Source of the DNA: Reticulitermes lucifugus
Lineage: Eukaryota > Arthropoda > Insecta > Blattodea > Rhinotermitidae
DNA: 64,000 bases
Assembly: GCA_026260175.1 (NCBI GenBank)
Contig: JAKCWW010000529.1
Coordinates: 1-64,000, forward strand
Direction: 5' to 3'
Shown here: positions 58,696 through 64,000 of the stretch, piece by piece
Numbering within the stretch: the stretch's first letter is position 1
Layout: every line of letters starts with the position of its first letter
Notes under the pieces: generated by a model
Told to the model about the DNA's origin: nothing
The model's input: the letters and a program-made list of their open reading frames with translations, nothing else
Databases searched by the model: none
Program-made: the position numbers and the translations under genes

Positions 58696-60256
58696 CATAT
58701 TTTACTGATATGCACAGTAAAAATGTGTCAAAATGTCCTCAGTTCGCTTACGTTTTACATTAAATTAAAAATGAGAGCTTTATGTTCTGGGTGGAAAAAA
58801 GTTCACCCTAACTCAGTCCTAATTTTAACCAGTAAGTTAATTTACATAACAAAATACAAAACCATGTCTGTGCAAACCTTCTAACGAAAACCCAAAGTCA
58901 GCTATCGTCTCAAAAGCAGAACTGTAGCCACAACCCACGTTCAACTGTCTTCCATCCGTCCACCACGCGGATGGTGATTGGTAACGCTCCTGTTCTGTAT
59001 TCTAAAGCTCGCTGTTTTGAATATCGGTCGGGTTATCCGCAGCCATGATTGACATGTGCTGGCTTTCGTTGCAGTCGTCAGCAGAACAAAGGCAGCGGGC
59101 CTTAAAGTTCAAAATTCTTTCCGGTCTCACATTCATAATCCTTTTACACAACGACACTACTATACTGATATATTCTCTACTACTGTGACAACAACGTTAT
59201 TTGAAATTACGACAGAAACCTTTATCAGAAAAGTGTTGAATTAAAATCGTATTTCAAAATAACACCACCAAAAATAAATGTAGCGCATACATGTTTTGCA
59301 ACCAGCTGTGGATATATTTATGGTGCATTTACAAATTTGCTTCAAATCAGAGAATCTAACTAGGATTACTTACTGTCAAGTGGTAGTATGAAGACGGAAT
59401 AATGCACACAAAAAAATCTGAGAGCAAGTTTGAGGCCTAGCTTGAAGAATTATCAGGGTTCGTGCTTGGACGAAGAGCAAAAAACTGACAAATTTTAGTA
59501 AGAAAATTCTCCGGCAGGAAATTTTAATCCGCGATATCACTACAAAATAAGAGTTAACAGTCGACCGCAACGTTCGGTCGATAACAGATAAAGAGATTGC
59601 TAGGCACAGAATGAGTGAGAATATCACAGTTAGAACAGGTGAAGCGAGATGGCCGTCGGTAAAACACACTGCACGCCTGGGGAAAGAATTGTGAGCGGAA
59701 TATCAAGCAAAGCTGGGAACAGGAATCTGTGGGCGGCGAAGGCAATAATTTACGTAATCTGTGAAGGAAAAGACTAGACTAAATGTTATGTAAATCCTGC
59801 TAATGAAAGGATTAAGTGCTGTCTTACGTTTTGAATCCTCTCTTAAATTACGAAATGTATTCAATGGGCCTTTTACATTCTTATAAATTTAGAAGAAAAT
59901 CCATGTTTATGGGACCGTATGGCTGATCACTACAGAAAACTGGGCAAGGGTCTCCATATCATTGTCAGGTCCTGATATAGGTATTTTAAGTTATATGAAT
60001 AATTGTTCTACAAATATTTGAACTCAATAAATACCTATGAAATACTAATAAATAAAGAAAATCGTGTAATTCTACTTCTCTATTCTCTTCAAGGCTTGGT
60101 ACTAATTAAGAGCAATGACAGCTACATTCAAACAAATAAGAGATAAATAACACACATTGCAAAGTTTTGTTACTCTCAGCATTACTGTTGCTGTTTTCTA
60201 CATGAGAACTGATATTTATGCGCTTTGCATCAAACAGAGCATGGAGATGAGGCGCA
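58696..60256. other. AT-rich sequence with a possible pol III-like motif
   Basis: Near 58970-59040, 'GGATGGTGATTGGTAACGCTCC' (box A-like) is followed by 'TGTTTTGAATATCGGTCGGG' (degenerate box B-like), possibly an old tRNA-derived SINE. No second copy was found. Minus frames at 59376-59745 have no recognised product. Confidence 0.3.
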
Positions 60257-60320
60257 TGACGTCAGCGCGTATTTCTGCTAAGATATAAACTTAGGCTTGT
60301 GATGTGGGATAGTCTTTCAA
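60257..60320 (+). promoter_or_regulatory. Possible promoter: CRE site and TATA box
   Basis: A perfect cAMP-response-type palindrome TGACGTCA (60257-60264) lies 20 bp upstream of TATAAA (60284-60289). The surrounding 60225-60480 segment is richer in G, C and CpG than its flanks. An initiation site would be expected near 60314-60320. No coding exon is evident downstream, so this is a sequence-motif observation only. Confidence 0.2.
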
Positions 60321-61179
60321 CTTATCCAGTTCTTTGTTGCGGCATGAAATTCGAGTCACGTGTGCATTGCTTTCTGGCCTGCGTCCTGACTCCATGCGAG
60401 GCACTGAGACGCATGCTGAGCATAGTAAATGACGCGCCCCACTCTCCCTGGGGCTCATAGTCACATAGAAACGTAAATCGGGGCATCACGTAACGTGAAT
60501 ATGCTGTCGTATTTATAACGAGCTGGGTGCCATTCCTATCAGTGTAGAGAATATAAAGACCCCATTCCCTATCCTAATTCGTGTCTGACATTATGAACGT
60601 AAATTAGGTAAAAATCTTCTTAATTCCTTCAAGCATGAAATATATTTAAATAGCATTTAAATATTTCAGTTCCTACAGCACAGAAATCACAATACGTTTC
60701 CCCTAAAAACACCGAACCGTTAATGTTGTTGAGGAAAATAATCATTCTTATGACTGATTTAGTCATATCAAACACATAGCGGTAAATGAAACCTGTGCTC
60801 AAACAAGTAGACTTCATTCATAATTAGCCCCTTAACATTTTGTGGTCTATGGTTCCCGATGAATAAGCCTTTATATTTTACACAAGCATAATTCTCACTA
60901 TTAAAAAATTATAAATATGTACAAGGTGGGAATCTTTAAGTTTGTGTCTCATAATGCCACACGTCAAATACCATCGTATGTTGGTAGGACTCTTATAGTT
61001 CATTTATAAGATCAAAAGCCCTTAATAAAGAGCATGGTTTTTCGTAACTTGTCAGGTTGAGAATTATGTCCGACAACTAATAGACGTGTTGTAGTTCATG
61101 GTAACTACGGATAATTAAGTAACAACACAGGTTATGGCACTTCAGAATCAAATGTCTCAAATTTTAGGACAGAAAGAAT
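60321..61179. other. Non-coding sequence, GC-richer to about 60560
   Basis: No gene or recurring repeat was recognised downstream of the possible promoter. Confidence 0.35.
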
Positions 61180-61500
61180 GCTTACTGTTCCTCCCCCGCG
61201 CACGCCATGAAGGTATATGGAGGAGTGAAAGGTCAGTTCTACTCATTCAAAATCCCAACAACAGACGGAGATAGCTGATAACTTTTGTTTCCCGGTAGCT
61301 CTAGGTCCGAGGAAAAAGTCCTAGTTACACATTGCACAGGAAAGCGTGTGGACTCCAGAAGCGGTCTGGGACAGTTTGAAGAAGAGAAAAATCTTTTGCC
61401 TCTGTCGGGAAATGGACAAGGATTGCTCGGTCACCTGACCCATAGCCTAGATATTGTACCAGTAAACACGATACACACAAACACCTATTATATTTTATAA
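61180..61500 (+). repeat. SINE-like repeat, family B, long copy
   Basis: The head 'GCGCACGCCATGAAGGTAT' and 'GGAGGAGTGAAAGGTC' matches 22490-22545. The later blocks 'GAAGAGAAAAATCTTTTGCC', 'CTGTCGGGAAATGGAC' and 'GACCCATAGCCTAGATATTG' match 20065-20140. It is on the same strand as all other copies. The plus frame 61285-61500 lies inside the repeat and is not a gene. Confidence 0.6.
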
Positions 61501-64000
61501 TTATAGCCCTAAACCTAAGGCTCCAGAGGGACTCTCTTCAAAGGAAACCGTGCTTAACGAATCTCAGAACTGCTTGCTTATTTGTTAATTATTTCCCTGG
61601 CCTAAGTTCGATCGCGAACTCGTGGATTGTGACTGAATCTCTCAGACAAAAACGCTAAGCTATTACTTTGAATCATGAAACCTACAGCTCCTTCGAAGTG
61701 GTTTCCAGAATAAACTGTCGTCTCCAGTTTTGTTCGACATTAAATAATATTCCGATAACGTGAGAAATATTCAATATGGAAGCTGATTTTAGAAATAACT
61801 TTTAAACAATCTGAGAAATAATATTCGGGATTCTCTGCAGAATTTAAACATTACGCTTCATTAAATAGAAGCATGTTAGCTCACTTTTCCTATCCTCTTC
61901 CTATTTTATTACTTAGGCCTACTTGCTTAATGTTCTGTCCGCATTTTATGTTACACGAGCACAAAGTGGTGAGCATTATTGTTGCTTCCTGCAACTTCGC
62001 CAAGTAATATAGTCCATTAAGATTTTATTAATTCACGTACTCACTACGAAAACGCATTCGGTATTATTAGTTAATGTACCCAGTCGCTAGTAAAATCGGA
62101 GAACAAATGCACTTTACTCATTACATGTCGCTGGCAAAGCTCATTGTTACAGATTTCGAGACACATTTATAAATGTGCCGCGTGAAAGGAAACATATGTT
62201 GTGGTGGTTGTTACGCTTCCGTAGTAACACACTCGAATCCCCTCTCTGTATACTTAATGCTCTTAGTAGTACCTAGAAGAGGCACAAGTGTGCGCCTGTA
62301 TTTCACGGCTACGTGATCGTATTCCCCAACTGCCACTTGTAACCTATAACTGTTCCTATGAGGTCAGGTATGTTTGACGGCTTATTGAAATTCTAGGCAT
62401 GGACTGTCATTATACGGAAATTTATTTTAGTTGCACTCTCCTCTAAAATGTTGATCGGAACCGGGTTTATCAATCGATATGGGATTTCGTATATCATTCT
62501 GCTTAAATGATGTAGTTTTAAAAGTTTGGAGTTTTGTTATCGCAAAAGTATCCAAGTAAAATGTATATTAAACATTTTGTTTTTCCAGTACCTGTATTGC
62601 AACTTGTTATGCATATACGCCTGTAGAGTGTAGGTCACAAAATGAGTTTACGATGCGTGTGTATCAAGTTTTTATTTTAAAATCTAATAAGAAGAGTTAA
62701 AATTATTTGTACTGCTCTCCTATTTGTGTCTCTCACAGCTGAGGCATTTAAGTTAATGTATCGCGAGCTATTTCATTCCCTGGTGAGAGAAATCTGCATC
62801 CTGTGTTATCAGCTATTGCAATCGTCTTTAAATCCGTGTCTGACAATATTTTGCTTCAGCGCTGGAAACATAAGGACATAGCTCGGCTACTAATTCCCCT
62901 GATACAATCACAACCAGCGACGCTTCTTATTTAAGAAATTATTCGACATGTTGTCTTATGTTCTGACCGATCCTCACATTTCTTTCGAAATTTTCTGTAA
63001 GGTCGGATTTCCGGGTTTTAGCATTTACTAAAAAATGCCGTTATCGTACAAAGAAACTATAATCTATGCGCTGATAACAAGTAGGCCTACTTTCCCCGAT
63101 ATCATGCAATATTGACATAACAACAGCAAATGTCCCCCCTTGTTGGAGTACGTTAGGCTGAGTTCGGACATTCCGAAAACAGTTGTATGATTATCGAAAA
63201 AATTTTTCGAGATCGGAGCTGATGTTCATGGGAGCTTATCCTGCTTACCTCGTCTTTCAAGTTATTCTTCAGCCTGTGATCCCTCGGTCATTTCTTTTCC
63301 ACTTCTTTCTTTTTTTCACCATATCCTCTTCAGTAACACGCTAGCACACTCTTCGATGCTGAGAAAATTGGATTTTCTTTGCTCGAGACGAGCACCTATA
63401 AACTAAGAAACAGCCCTATTCCCTTCCTCTTCACAAATTCTCTCTTTCTCCCTCTCACACTTTTTCATTTCTGTTATCCCGTTCCTTCATACAGCAGTAA
63501 ATATAAATTTCCGGTTTTCCGCCTTTTGGCGTATTAAAGTTGTACACGTGATGACTACATTCTTGGTGGCACCGGTTCGAGACACGGACATACTCCTTTT
63601 GCACTGCAATTTCTGTGACTCTCTTCGCATTTCAAGGGTACAAGGTGCTGGTATGCTATTGCTTCTGTATCAAGGAAAACAACAAACGGCAAATCACAGT
63701 GTTAAAAATAAATAAAATTTTATAAATGGAAGCATGAAAAATCTTTGACAGGCTTGAATATTAGGACCTACATGCATCACAATAAAAATGTTAGCATTAA
63801 AATGGCTAGGGACCCAGGAGAGCGATTAGACTACAGATTGGACAACCACTGAATCGTGATCGTTTTCCAGCAGGGGCAAGTGATTTTCCTCCACCACACC
63901 CCATCCAGCCGCCTATGCAATGGTTTTACAGAACTCTTTCACCTGGGTAAAGCGGACGAAACGTGAATCTGACAACTCACCTCCATCTAGTATTGAGATT
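61501..64000. other. Mostly AT-rich sequence; pyrimidine-rich and GC-richer patches near the end
   Basis: No gene was recognised in about 2.5 kb. A pyrimidine-rich run lies near 63405-63480. The last 170 bp (63830-64000) is GC-richer with 'TTCCTCCACCACACCCCATC' and may be the start of another repeat cut by the window edge. Confidence 0.35.

Noticed and set aside
61285-61500. 71-codon plus frame
   Set aside because: It lies wholly inside a SINE-like family B copy.
1-64000. CRISPR arrays, bacterial operons, prophage or plasmid features
   Set aside because: No direct-repeat/spacer structure, no dense gene packing and no ribosome-binding-site-led frames; the repeat content is eukaryotic.

Overview
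The window looks like a piece of a large, AT-rich, intron-rich and repeat-laden insect nuclear genome, most likely from the cockroach/termite group (Blattodea). I infer this from the retroelement remnants: the endonuclease–reverse transcriptase LINE proteins and several of the short dispersed repeats resemble ones I associate with Periplaneta and termites. That assignment rests on memory of protein families and was not searched. No bacterial operon, CRISPR array, rRNA gene or intact tRNA gene is visible. Two assembly gaps (15383-15432 and 46835-47128) both lie inside short interspersed repeats.

Most of what can be identified is decayed mobile DNA. One RTE-like LINE family is present as six copies. 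The fullest (about 25170-28185, +) has a recognisable endonuclease, reverse transcriptase and C-terminal region, all with stops and frameshifts. The others are 5'-truncated pieces at 6610-7880 (-), 14868-14960 (-), 18520-19400 (+), 30605-31135 (+) and 34890-35250 (-). Several copies end in short tandem GTTA/GTTG-like tails, as RTE-type elements do. A second LINE family leaves only a C-terminal fragment (9885-10400, -). A badly broken copy of a multicopy invertebrate protein family of unknown function lies at 43765-44770 (+). A 660-bp element with long imperfect terminal inverted repeats (58036-58695) looks like a MITE.

Short repeats fall into families that recur inside the window. A tRNA-derived SINE has copies at 46367-46630 (+) and 53045-53303 (-). 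A longer SINE-like family has five or six copies, all on +, at 6190, 15236, 19910, 22480, 40300 and 61180. A dispersed repeat with a conserved 'CCAGTGGGxGCCGCG' tail occurs at 4190 (-), 12870 (+), 18225 (-) and 49110 (+, with a doubled tail). A 'TTTAACGACGCT' repeat occurs at 38245, 39190 and 48805. There are also a six-copy 54-bp minisatellite (11763-12087), a degenerate tandem array (3105-3590), a polypurine tract, a Z-DNA-type tract and a 46-bp near-perfect palindrome.

Host coding sequence is sparse. The best candidate is an open 108-codon segment with strong splice sites at 52216-52539 (-). Weaker exon candidates are at 1073-1282 (-), 2325-2450 (-), 23025-23252 (-) and 35959-36093 (+). 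I could not assign a function to any of them, so whether they belong to one long-intron gene or several is open. The rest is AT-rich intronic or intergenic sequence. I found no convincing new biological system; the most useful leads are the unassigned exon, the broken multicopy gene, the MITE and the self-consistent repeat families.
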